A DNA stretch of 64,000 bases from the NCBI GenBank assembly GCA_018242215.1, contig JAFECG010000019.1, positions 124,001 through 188,000 of the forward strand. The letters run 5' to 3'. Shown one piece after another: positions 35,287 through 43,442 of the stretch. The notes beneath the pieces were generated by a model that saw only the letters and a list, made by a program, of their open reading frames with translations, was not told the origin of the DNA and ran no database searches. The position numbers and the translations under genes were made by a program. Within the stretch, counting starts at the first letter, position 1. Each line of letters begins with the position of its first letter. This DNA comes from Pseudomonadota bacterium. GTDB taxonomy: Bacteria; Pseudomonadota; Alphaproteobacteria; Rhizobiales; Hyphomicrobiaceae.

Positions 35287-36408
35287 TCACACCTCGCGCG
35301 ATTCAAAATCGATGCGGGGATCGACGAGGGTGTAGACGAAGTCCGACAGGATCCCGACAAACAAGCCGACGAGCGAGAAGATGTAGAGCGAGGCGAAGAC
35401 CACCGGATAGTCGCGTTTTTCTATGCTCTCGAACGATAGGAGGCCGAGGCCGTCGAGCGAGAAGATTGTTTCGATCAGGAGGGAACCCGAAAAGAACGCG
35501 CTGATGAAGGCTGATGGGAAGCCCGAAATGACGAGTAGCATCGCGTTGCGGAAGACGTGGCCATAAAGCACCTGGTTTTCGGTCAGGCCCTTGGCGCGGG
35601 CCGCAACGACATATTGCTTGCGGATTTCATCGAGGAACGAGTTCTTCGTCAGGAACGTCATCGCCGTGAACGAGCCGACCGCCATCGCGATGATCGGCAA
35701 CACGAGATGCCAGAGGTAGTCGGTGATCTTTCCGAACAAAGATAGCTGATCCCAGTTATCGGAGAAAAGACCGCGCGACGGGAACCATTGGAAGAACGAG
35801 GATCCAGCGAACAAGATCAACAGCAATACCGCGAACAGGAATCCCGGGATCGCATAGCCGACGACGAGGATCGCACTCGACCACGTGTCGAACGGCTCGC
35901 CGTCTTTCACTGCCTTGCGAATGCCGAGCGGAATGGAGATCAGGTACGTCAGCAGCGTCATCCAGATGCCGAGCGAGATCGAGACGGGGAGTTTCTCCTT
36001 GATAAGGTCGAGCACCGAGACGTCGCGGAAATAACTCTTGCCGAAATTGAATGTCAGGAAGTTCTTCATCATCAGATAGAAGCGCTCGGGGGCGGGCTTG
36101 TCGAAGCCGAACTGTTTTTCGAGGCTTTTGACGAACGCCGGGTCGAGGCCCTGGGCGCCGCGGTATTTCGACGTGATCGAATCCCCGCCGCCGACGCCGA
36201 GCTGACTGTTCATGCCACCGCCGCCGAGCGTATCGCCGCCGCCACCGCTCATGCGGCTGACGATCGAAGACGATTGCCCCATCAACTGCGCGATCATCCG
36301 CTCGACGGGGCCGCCCGGAGCAAACTGAATGATGATGAACGAGAACAGCATGATCCCGAAGAGAGTCGGGATCACCAGAAGCAAGCGCTTTATCAGATAA
36401 AAGGCCAT
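35287..36408 (-). CDS. yejB: Peptide ABC transporter permease YejB
   Basis: A 373-residue inner-membrane permease. The first helix is YLIKRLLLVIPTLFGIMLFS, followed by the family block QFAPGGPVERMIAQL. A glycine-rich periplasmic stretch (GGGGDTLGGGGMNSQLGVGGG) precedes the second helix. The EAA loop is YVVAARAKGLTENQVLYGHV. The ATG at 36408 shares one base with the stop of the upstream binding-protein gene (TGATG). The open frame continues 32 codons upstream without similarity, so it was trimmed. Confidence 0.95.
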   Translation of the reverse strand: MAFYLIKRLLLVIPTLFGIMLFSFIIIQFAPGGPVERMIAQLMGQSSSIVSRMSGGGGDTLGGGGMNSQLGVGGGDSITSKYRGAQGLDPAFVKSLEKQFGFDKPAPERFYLMMKNFLTFNFGKSYFRDVSVLDLIKEKLPVSISLGIWMTLLTYLISIPLGIRKAVKDGEPFDTWSSAILVVGYAIPGFLFAVLLLILFAGSSFFQWFPSRGLFSDNWDQLSLFGKITDYLWHLVLPIIAMAVGSFTAMTFLTKNSFLDEIRKQYVVAARAKGLTENQVLYGHVFRNAMLLVISGFPSAFISAFFSGSLLIETIFSLDGLGLLSFESIEKRDYPVVFASLYIFSLVGLFVGILSDFVYTLVDPRIDFESREV

Positions 36409-38330
36409 CAGGGCTTCGCCGGTTGTTGCTTGGTCTCGGGCATCGTCTGCGCTTCGGATTTGCCGGACTTCAAGGCGGCGGCCTTCGCGGCATCGAACCA
36501 CCATGTGTCCAGGACGCCATTATCATACTTGGGCTGTATGGCCGGACGCGAGAATTTGTTCCAGTAAGCCACCGAATATGAGGGCTTGTACCAGTGGGGC
36601 ACCCAGTAGTGCCCGGCGCGCAGCACGCGGTCGACGGCGCGGGTTGCTGTCGTCAGCTCGGCGCGGGATTTGGCCTCGACGATCTTGTCGATCAATGCGT
36701 CAACGACGGGATCGCAGATGCCCGCGAGATTGAACGATCCTTGCGCCTTTGCAGCATCGCAGCTGAGGAAGGCGCGCATATCCGCGCCCGGCGTTAGACC
36801 GAGCGAGAAGCGCTGTGTGGTGACATCGAAGTCGAAAGACTTCAATCGCTGCTGATATTGCGCCGGATCGACGAGTCGCCAGTTCGCAGCGACGCCGATG
36901 TCCTGGAGATTTTTGACGTAGGGCAGCGTAATGCGTTCAAACTGTGCTTCGAAATCGAGGAATTCGATGCTCAGTTGCTCGCCCTTGGCGTTGCGCAACT
37001 TGCCTTCCGAATCCGGTTTCCAGCCGGCGCTGATCAGAAGCTGGCGCGCCTTCTTCAAATTCTCGCGGTTGTTGCCTGTGCCGTCGGTTACGGGAGGGGT
37101 GTAGGGCTCGCCGAACACTTCAGCGGGCAGCTTGTCTTTATAGGGGTTGAGAAGCGCCAGCTCTTCGGGTGTCGGCAAGCCGACAGCCTTCATGTCGGAA
37201 TTTTCGAAGTAGCTCGTCGTGCGTGTGTAGAGGCCGTAGAACAGCTTCTTGTTCGACCATTCGAAGTCGAACACGAGATCGAGTGCGGCGCGCACCCGCG
37301 GGTCATTGAATTTGTCGCGCCGCGTGTTGATGAAATAGCCTTGCGCACCCGAGGGACGGCGGTCCGGGATCAGTTCCTTGATCAGGCGGCCTTCGCGGAC
37401 GGCCGGGATGTCGTACTGTGTGGCCCAAGCGAGACTCGAAAACTCCTCCCGGTAGTCGAAGCCGCCGGACTTCAGCTGCTCGAGCTCGATGGTGCGGTCG
37501 CGGTAGTAGTCGAGGCGGATCTCGTCGAAGTTGAAGCGGCCCTTGTTCACCGGCAGATCCTTCGCCCAATAGTCGTCGCGTCGCTCATAGGTAATTGAGC
37601 TGCCGGTATTGAACGATTTAATGCGGTAAGGACCCGATCCGAGCGGCGGTTTCAGAGACGTTTCTTCGTAGGGGTTCGCCGTGTAGTAGGCTTTCGAAAG
37701 AATCGGAAGCTGGGCGACGAGAACAGGCAGATCGCGGATGAGCTTCCCAGTGAACGTGTAGCGCACCGTCTCGGGGTCCAGCGCTTCGGCTTTGGTGACG
37801 TCGCGGATCGGTTCCCGGAATTGCGGGCGCGTTGCGATGTTCTTTATGAGGCCGAAGCTGAAGACGACGTCGTCTGCGGTAATCGGCGTTCCATCGGCAA
37901 ACTTCGCCTCCGGGCGGAGCTTGAATGTCACGGACATGCCGTCGGGTGCGACGTCAGCCGATTTGGCGACCAGCCCGTAGACGGCGTCCGGCTCGTCCTG
38001 GGCGCGAACCATCAGGTTATCGAAAAGAAGATCGAGGTTCTGCGCGGCATCGCCCTTGACGATGAACTCGTTGAACGAGTCGAAGGTATTCACGTCTCCC
38101 GTTCCCATCGTGACCATACGGCCACCTTTGGGGGCATCAGGATTGACGTAATCGAAGTGCTGAAAGTCCGGCGGATATTTCAAGCTGCCGAAAATCGAGA
38201 GGCCATGACGTGGCTCCGCTGCGCCAACATCGGCAAAGACGATCGAAGTGAATACCGCGAGCACCGAGACCAATGCGAACTTTGCCCCGGTTGCCTTTCG
38301 CGTTCGAAGAGAGCCTTGCACGAGGGTCAC
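36408..38330 (-). CDS. Extracellular peptide-binding protein YejA-like (second copy)
   Basis: A 640-residue family 5 solute-binding protein. The start is a GTG sharing GTGA with the stop of the first copy. A Sec signal ends near ADVGAAE. The family 5 blocks are present: FQHFDYVNPDAPKGG, AKFADGTPITADDVVFSFG, GSGPYRIKSF, DYWAKDLPVNKGRFNF and GYFINTRRDKFNDPRVR. It delivers peptide-like ligands to the YejBEF transporter. Two adjacent binding proteins for one transporter imply broadened or distinct substrates. C-terminal residues after about 620 are charged and low in complexity. Confidence 0.94.
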   Translation of the reverse strand: MTLVQGSLRTRKATGAKFALVSVLAVFTSIVFADVGAAEPRHGLSIFGSLKYPPDFQHFDYVNPDAPKGGRMVTMGTGDVNTFDSFNEFIVKGDAAQNLDLLFDNLMVRAQDEPDAVYGLVAKSADVAPDGMSVTFKLRPEAKFADGTPITADDVVFSFGLIKNIATRPQFREPIRDVTKAEALDPETVRYTFTGKLIRDLPVLVAQLPILSKAYYTANPYEETSLKPPLGSGPYRIKSFNTGSSITYERRDDYWAKDLPVNKGRFNFDEIRLDYYRDRTIELEQLKSGGFDYREEFSSLAWATQYDIPAVREGRLIKELIPDRRPSGAQGYFINTRRDKFNDPRVRAALDLVFDFEWSNKKLFYGLYTRTTSYFENSDMKAVGLPTPEELALLNPYKDKLPAEVFGEPYTPPVTDGTGNNRENLKKARQLLISAGWKPDSEGKLRNAKGEQLSIEFLDFEAQFERITLPYVKNLQDIGVAANWRLVDPAQYQQRLKSFDFDVTTQRFSLGLTPGADMRAFLSCDAAKAQGSFNLAGICDPVVDALIDKIVEAKSRAELTTATRAVDRVLRAGHYWVPHWYKPSYSVAYWNKFSRPAIQPKYDNGVLDTWWFDAAKAAALKSGKSEAQTMPETKQQPAKP

Positions 38331-40468
38331 TTCCCCTTCGCTGCCTGTACCGCTTTGGCTTTGTCGGCGTCATACCACCATACCTGAGTGAATGCCGACG
38401 TCTGCGACGGTAGTTTCGCAGGGCGACCGAAAATGTCCCAATAGGCGAGCCGCTCATAAGGGTAATACCAGTGCGGGACGACGTAGTAATTCCACAGCAA
38501 AACGCGGTCGAGGGCATGGGTGGCGGCGACGAGATCAGCGCGATCCTTGGCGTAGACGATCTTGTCGATCAGTTTGTCGACCGCGGGGTTCTTGATGCCA
38601 GCCGTATTGCGGCTGCCCGGTCGATCGGCGGAGGCGGATCCCCAGAAATCGCGCTGCTCGTTGCCGGGTGAATTCGACTGAGCGAAGCTGTCGACGATGA
38701 TGTCGAAGTCGCGGTTGTCCTCGCGCTGCTTGTACTGCGCGTCGTCGACATTGCGGACCGTCGCCCTGATGCCCATGGCTTCGAGGTTCTGCACGTAGGG
38801 CAGAATGATCCGTTCGAAAGTATCGCCATTGATCAGGAACTCGACCGTCATCTGGTCGCCCTTGTCGTTACGCAGAACGCGCGCCGTCGAGGCGGATGAG
38901 AGACCGATGGCTTGCTTGGTTTTGCACCACCAGCCGCAATGCGGGTCTTCGACTGTTTCGCTCCGGATCTTCCAGCCAGCGGCTTCGAAGAGCTTCAGAG
39001 CGTCCTGCTGGTGCTTGCGGAAATCACCTTCTTGGGCGTTGACCGGATTCTTGAATTCGGTCGTGAAGACTTCCGGCGGCACATCGGACTTGATCTCGTT
39101 CAGGATCTCGAGTTCTCGGCCTTGTGGAAGGCCGGTCGCCTGCAAGTCCGAATTCTCGAAATAGCTGCCGACGCGCTGGTACAGGTTATAGAACAGCTTT
39201 TTGTTGGTCTCTTCGAAATTGAAGAGCAGGTTGAAGGCGTGGCGGACGCGCGGATCCTGAAACTGCTGACGACGCAGGTTGAACACGAAGGCCTGCATCG
39301 GCGCCACGCGTTTCACCGGAATCGCTTCTTTCTTCACTAGGCCTTTCTTCAGCGAGTCAAAATTGTACTGCGTCGCCCAGGCGCCTGCCTGGTTCTCCGA
39401 CCAGACGTCGATGCTTCCGGTCTTGAAGTCTTCGAAGGCCGGGGTTCGATCGCGGTAGTAGGTGAATTCGAGCGTATCGAAATTCTGCTGCCCCTTCATG
39501 ACGGGCAGATCTTTGGCCCAGTAATCGGGCACGCGCTCGTAGGCGATCTTGCGACCGGTATCGACATACTTGATCTTGTAGGCGCCGTTGCCGAGAGGCG
39601 GCTCGACCGTCGTTTCGCTGAGGCTCCGCTGCTTGCCGTCCGCCGTCTTGCCTTCCCAATAGGCTTTGGAGACGACATTCAGTTCGCCAACGATCATCGG
39701 AAGTTCGCGGTTGCCCGATTTGTCGAAGGTGAACTTCACCTCGTGATCGCCGGTCTTCTCGGCCTTGACAACGTTCTTGTAGTAAAAGGCGTAGAACGGA
39801 TTGACCTTCTTGAATTCATCGAAGGAGAAAATCACGTCTTCGGGCGTGATCGGTGTGCCGTCGTGGAATTTGGCTTCGGGCCGAAGCTTGAACGTCACCG
39901 AGGAGAAGTCCGTCGGATAGGATGCGCATTCCGCGATCAGAGCATACTGCGTCGAAGGCTCGTCCGGGCTCGGCGTGAAGAGGCTGTCATAGATCAGTCC
40001 GAGGCCGGCTGCCTTCACGCCCTTGTCGGAAAACGGGTTCAGCGTATCGAACGTGCCTTCCGCCCATTGGCGTATCGTGCCGCCCTTCGGCGCGTCCGGA
40101 TTCACCCAGTCGAAATTCTTGAAGTCGGGTCCGTATTTCGGTGCGCCGACGAGCGAGAGGGCGTGATGGCACTGCGTGTCGTCGACGTTTGCTGTTTCGG
40201 CCGGCTTCGGAGCGTCCTCGGCCTTCGGTGCGTCGACGGGCTTCGGCGTTGCATCCGAATTCGGCGCCTCGGCGGGTTTGGGCGTTTCCGCGGGCGCGGC
40301 ATTTTCCGCAGGCTTAGGGGGTTCCGCGGGCGTCGGGCTTTCGGCGGCCGGCTTGGCTGTGTCGGAGGACTGTGTAGCGGCGTCTTGCGCCCTGGCCGGC
40401 GTCGGAAGCGGCGAGAAAATCATGAACGCCAGCGCGGCGACGATGAACGGCGTCAGGCGCATCTGCAT
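38327..40468 (-). CDS. Extracellular peptide-binding protein YejA-like (first copy) with Pro/Ala-rich N-terminal region
   Basis: A 713-residue family 5 solute-binding protein, first gene of the yej operon. The chosen ATG precedes a Sec signal ending near PARAQ; a GTG nine codons upstream is possible. Between the signal and the folded part lies an unusual 65-residue segment built of degenerate PKPAE, PAETP and DAPK units (about residues 30-95). The binding fold follows (YGPDFKNFDWVNPDAPKGGT, AKFHDGTPITPEDVIFSFDE, NGAYKIKYVD, DYWAKDLPVMKGQQNF). A cysteine pair CGWWCK near 520 is absent from the second copy. The linker may span the cell wall or act as a tether. Confidence 0.94.
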   Translation of the reverse strand: MQMRLTPFIVAALAFMIFSPLPTPARAQDAATQSSDTAKPAAESPTPAEPPKPAENAAPAETPKPAEAPNSDATPKPVDAPKAEDAPKPAETANVDDTQCHHALSLVGAPKYGPDFKNFDWVNPDAPKGGTIRQWAEGTFDTLNPFSDKGVKAAGLGLIYDSLFTPSPDEPSTQYALIAECASYPTDFSSVTFKLRPEAKFHDGTPITPEDVIFSFDEFKKVNPFYAFYYKNVVKAEKTGDHEVKFTFDKSGNRELPMIVGELNVVSKAYWEGKTADGKQRSLSETTVEPPLGNGAYKIKYVDTGRKIAYERVPDYWAKDLPVMKGQQNFDTLEFTYYRDRTPAFEDFKTGSIDVWSENQAGAWATQYNFDSLKKGLVKKEAIPVKRVAPMQAFVFNLRRQQFQDPRVRHAFNLLFNFEETNKKLFYNLYQRVGSYFENSDLQATGLPQGRELEILNEIKSDVPPEVFTTEFKNPVNAQEGDFRKHQQDALKLFEAAGWKIRSETVEDPHCGWWCKTKQAIGLSSASTARVLRNDKGDQMTVEFLINGDTFERIILPYVQNLEAMGIRATVRNVDDAQYKQREDNRDFDIIVDSFAQSNSPGNEQRDFWGSASADRPGSRNTAGIKNPAVDKLIDKIVYAKDRADLVAATHALDRVLLWNYYVVPHWYYPYERLAYWDIFGRPAKLPSQTSAFTQVWWYDADKAKAVQAAKGK

Positions 40469-40550
40469 ATTTGACTTCGTCCCTTTCAAATTCACTTCCG
40501 GGCCAGTTTAACACTGTCCCGGGGAGCGGGGACAAGTCACGGCCGGATAC

Positions 40551-40581
40551 GAAACGACCCTGCCAAGTGCCGGCAGGGTCG
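40551..40581 (-). terminator. Terminator after the cytochrome c gene
   Basis: A 10-bp stem (40555-40564 with 40572-40581, 7-base loop) lies 35 bases past the stop of the minus-strand cytochrome gene. On that strand it is followed by TTTCGT, a short T-run, so it is a moderate terminator. Confidence 0.6.
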
Positions 40582-40615
40582 CAAACTTTTGTACCCATAG
40601 CGAGTTAAAACGCCG

Positions 40616-41182
40616 TCATTTTGGCAGCGGCACCGGCGTGTCGGCAAGCGTTGCCAGATAGGCGATCACGTCAGCTTCATCGGACGCGGACGGCAGCCCG
40701 TTGAACGTCATTTTCGTGCCGGGTACGAACGTCTTAGGGCTGTGAATGAAGTTGGCCAGATCCTCGAAGGTCCACTGTCCGCCCTTTTCTTTCATGGCTT
40801 TCGAATAGTCAAACCCTGGATAGCTCGCCTTCGGTCGGTTCACGACGTCCCAGAGGTTCGGGCCGACCGTCGGCTTCTTGCCTTTTTCCGAAACGTGGCA
40901 AGCCTGGCATTTCTTGAAAATGGCCTTGCCGTTCTCGGCATTCGCCTTCGGGAGAAGCGCCAGTACCTCCTTCGGGCTGTCAGCAGAGGCAGGCGCCGCG
41001 CCTGCTTTTTCCGCAGACGCACCATTTTCGGCAGTGGTTGCAGCGGGGAGCGTAAAGCCGGGTTTTTCCGGCGCATGCCCGACGTTCATCTCAATGATCA
41101 CTTTCGTTCCGAATATCAGCAGCAGCGCAGACAGCACGGCGCCTGCGACCTTGGTGAATTCGAAACTATCGAAATGCTCCAT
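40616..41182 (-). CDS. Membrane-anchored cytochrome c (CycM/cytochrome c552 type)
   Basis: A 188-residue class I cytochrome c with an uncleaved N-terminal membrane anchor (VAGAVLSALLLIFGTKVIIE, residues 12-31), an alanine-rich linker of about 50 residues and a heme domain. The heme site is KKCQACHVSEKG near residue 91 and the axial methionine lies in VPGTKMTFNGL. The GPNLWDVVNRP block is typical of mitochondrial-like cytochromes c. CycM-type proteins carry electrons from complex III to terminal oxidases in rhizobia-related bacteria. It is a single gene, divergent from kdsB. Confidence 0.92.
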   Translation of the reverse strand: MEHFDSFEFTKVAGAVLSALLLIFGTKVIIEMNVGHAPEKPGFTLPAATTAENGASAEKAGAAPASADSPKEVLALLPKANAENGKAIFKKCQACHVSEKGKKPTVGPNLWDVVNRPKASYPGFDYSKAMKEKGGQWTFEDLANFIHSPKTFVPGTKMTFNGLPSASDEADVIAYLATLADTPVPLPK

Positions 41183-41286
41183 CTCCCTGCTCCTTGGACG
41201 GCCATCCCCAAGGCGCGCAATTCAGGTGACGAAATCGATTCGCGGTATATAAGCTCGCCACCCCGCAAGCACGCCGTCTTTTTCCC

Positions 41287-42075
41287 ATGTCGATAGCGTC
41301 ATCGGGCCGATTTGTCACCGAACAAAAGAAACAAACCGCAGTGCCTCAGGAAACGCTTGTTCTCATACCGGCCCGGATGCAGGCGACCAGGCTTCCCGGA
41401 AAGCCCCTCGCCGACATTCATGGAACGCCGATGATCGTCCACGTCTGGCGGCGTGCGGTCGAAGCCAACGCGGGCCGAGTGGTGGTGGCGACCGACAGCG
41501 CTGAAATCCTGGAGGCGGTCACAGCCGCCGGCGGCGAATCGGTGATGACGCGCAGCGACCATGCTTCGGGCTCGGACCGCATCCATGAGGCGATTACGAA
41601 GCTTGATCCAGAGCAGAAAGTCGAGATCATCGTCAATCTGCAGGGTGATTTGCCGACGCTCGATCCCGCGCTCGTGACGGACTGCGTGGCGCCGCTTGCA
41701 TCGGAGGCGACGGATATTGCGACGCTTGCAGCGGTCATTTCCGAGGATGAGGAACGGACCAACCCGAATGTCGTCAAAGTCGTCGGGACGCCAATCGGCG
41801 CCGACCGGCTTCGCGCGCTCTATTTTACGCGTGCCACCGCGCCCTTCGGCGATGGTCCGCACTATCACCACATCGGGATCTATGCGTATCGCCGGGCGAG
41901 CCTCGAACGGTTCGTATCGTTGCCGCAAGCTGTCCTTGAAAAAAGGGAAAAGCTTGAGCAGTTACGGGCCCTTGAGGCCAATATGCGCATTGATGTCACG
42001 ATCGTTGACACCGTTCCACTCGGTGTCGATACTCCCGCCGACCTTGAGCGCGCCCGTCGCCTCATCGCCTCCTGA
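41287..42075 (+). CDS. kdsB: 3-deoxy-manno-octulosonate cytidylyltransferase
   Basis: KdsB activates Kdo with CTP to CMP-Kdo for lipopolysaccharide inner-core synthesis in the cytoplasm. The 262-residue protein has the nucleotide motif [19 protein letters not shown], then [10 protein letters not shown], the metal/substrate block [12 protein letters not shown] and the Kdo-binding [10 protein letters not shown] segment, plus [18 protein letters not shown] 20-residue N-terminal extension precedes the first strand; a second start at an internal codon cannot be excluded. It is followed 29 bases later by pheA on the same strand. Confidence 0.96.
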   Translation: MSIASSGRFVTEQKKQTAVPQETLVLIPARMQATRLPGKPLADIHGTPMIVHVWRRAVEANAGRVVVATDSAEILEAVTAAGGESVMTRSDHASGSDRIHEAITKLDPEQKVEIIVNLQGDLPTLDPALVTDCVAPLASEATDIATLAAVISEDEERTNPNVVKVVGTPIGADRLRALYFTRATAPFGDGPHYHHIGIYAYRRASLERFVSLPQAVLEKREKLEQLRALEANMRIDVTIVDTVPLGVDTPADLERARRLIAS

Positions 42076-42104
42076 CGTTTCTTCTCCCGGACAATCGATC
42101 CGCC

Positions 42105-43016
42105 ATGACCAAATCAGCAGGTTCCGAAGCCGGAGCCGTCAAAATCTCGTATCAAGGTGAGCCGGGAGCGAATTCGCATCTCGCGGCGCGCGAAGTCTAT
42201 CCCGATTACGAAAGCGTCGCGTATCCGACGTTTGAGGACGCACTCGCTGCCGTGAAGTCGGAAGACGCGAAGTACGCGATGATCCCGATCGAGAATTCGG
42301 TCGCCGGGCGCGTCGCGGATATCCACCATCTGCTTCCCGATGCCGGTCTCTACATCGTGGGCGAGCATTTCCTTCGGGTGCGCCATCAGCTTATGGCGAA
42401 GCCTGGCGCCAGCCTTTCGACGGTCAAGCGCGTGATGAGCCACACGCAGGCGCTGGGACAATGCCGGGCGACTCTGAGACACCTCGGTCTGAAGCCGGTT
42501 CCAGAGGCGGATACTGCGGGTTCGGCTCGGCTCGTGGCTGAAAGTGACGATTTGTCGACGGCTGCCATCGCCTCGCGTCTGGCCGCCGAGATTTACGGGC
42601 TTCAAATTCTGAAGAGCGACATCGAGGATGAGGCGCACAACACGACGCGCTTCATCATCCTCGCGAAGGAGCCGGACGATGCCGAGCCCGGCAACGGCCA
42701 AGTGATGACGACGTTCCTGTTCCGCGTGCGGAACGTCCCCGCGGCGCTTTACAAGGCGCTCGGTGGCTTTGCGACGAATGGCGTCAACATGACCAAGCTC
42801 GAGAGCTATCAGGAGGAGGGAACATTCCTCGCGACCCGGTTCTTCGCCGAGATCGAGGGGCATCCGGTGGACAGGCTTGTACAACTTGCGCTTGAGGAAT
42901 TGTCGTTCTTCTCGACGCAGACGCAAATTCTCGGCACCTACCCGGCGAGCCCCTACCGCAAGGAGGCGGCAGAGCTCGCAGCGCAGGGCCTCGTGCCGAT
43001 CAAACGCCCTAGATAG
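42105..43016 (+). CDS. pheA: Prephenate dehydratase
   Basis: Monofunctional prephenate dehydratase converts prephenate to phenylpyruvate in phenylalanine synthesis. The 303-residue protein has the dehydratase domain (YQGEPGANSHLAAREVYPDY, MIPIENSVAGRV, LAAEIYGLQIL) and a C-terminal ACT domain (TTFLFRVRNVPAALYKALGG, TKLESYQEEG) that binds phenylalanine for feedback inhibition. The catalytic TRF motif is present in NTTRFIILAKEP. There is no chorismate mutase domain, as is usual in alphaproteobacteria. It ends just before a repeat-rich spacer and the SRP RNA. Confidence 0.96.
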   Translation: MTKSAGSEAGAVKISYQGEPGANSHLAAREVYPDYESVAYPTFEDALAAVKSEDAKYAMIPIENSVAGRVADIHHLLPDAGLYIVGEHFLRVRHQLMAKPGASLSTVKRVMSHTQALGQCRATLRHLGLKPVPEADTAGSARLVAESDDLSTAAIASRLAAEIYGLQILKSDIEDEAHNTTRFIILAKEPDDAEPGNGQVMTTFLFRVRNVPAALYKALGGFATNGVNMTKLESYQEEGTFLATRFFAEIEGHPVDRLVQLALEELSFFSTQTQILGTYPASPYRKEAAELAAQGLVPIKRPR

Positions 43017-43033
43017 CCGCGCTCCGACACTTA

Positions 43034-43139
43034 CCCTCGCCCCTTGCGAGGAGGGTGGCGCGAGACGCCGGCTGGGGAAATGAGAGCGGAATATCGCGAT
43101 CAGTCCTCCGCCCCAACCTCTCCCCGTAACGGGGAGGGG
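43034..43139. repeat. Palindromic intergenic repeat region after pheA
   Basis: Two short GC-rich palindromes lie here: one at 43034-43055 (CCCTCGCC against GGAGGG) and a near-perfect one at 43117-43139 (CCTCTCCCCGT against ACGGGGAGGGG). Neither is followed by a T-run. They resemble the dispersed intergenic palindromes common in Hyphomicrobiales genomes rather than terminators. A genome-wide copy count would decide. Confidence 0.45.
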
Positions 43140-43216
43140 AACCGCGGCGAATTTGCTGCGCTGAATAAGGGTCTTTGGAAGTCTTTTCAGGTTGTTAGAA
43201 TCGCGCCTTCCGAGGG

Positions 43217-43246
43217 TTGTACTTTTGCGGCTCCCGGCCCATTATA
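43217..43246 (+). promoter_or_regulatory. Putative promoter of the SRP RNA gene
   Basis: TTGTAC (43217-43222) and ATTATA (43241-43246) are separated by 18 bases and end six bases before the RNA. This fits a sigma-70 type promoter for a strongly transcribed stable RNA. Confidence 0.45.
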
Positions 43247-43252
43247 CGCATG

Positions 43253-43342
43253 GGCTGGCGGCGGACGAATTCGTCGCCAACCGGGTCAGGTCCGGAAGGA
43301 AGCAGCCCTAACGATCAGAAGTCGGGTCGTTCGCCAGCCTTT
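43253..43342 (+). ncRNA. ffs: Signal recognition particle 4.5S RNA
   Basis: The conserved SRP apical domain is plain: the stretch GGGTCAGGTCCGGAAGGAAG with CAGCCCTAACG after it, containing the GGAA tetraloop and the asymmetric loop bound by Ffh. The ends pair as GGCTGGCG (43253-43260) with CGCCAGCC (43332-43339). The length, about 90 bases, suits the bacterial small form. It works with Ffh in co-translational membrane targeting. It lies 100 bases before dnaX, a conserved alphaproteobacterial arrangement. The exact 3' end is uncertain by a few bases. Confidence 0.95.
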
Positions 43343-43442
43343 ATTTGCGCTCACCGGCCGAGGGCCCTCCGCGGGGGCGCGGCTTACCGCGGGTCGCCTT
43401 GCTTCCTCGCCCTGCGGGCGAAAGTCAGCTACTCCGGGATCA

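Noticed and set aside
43044-43442. Upstream extension of the dnaX frame
   Set aside because: It runs through the SRP RNA gene and palindromic spacer, which cannot be coding in that frame.
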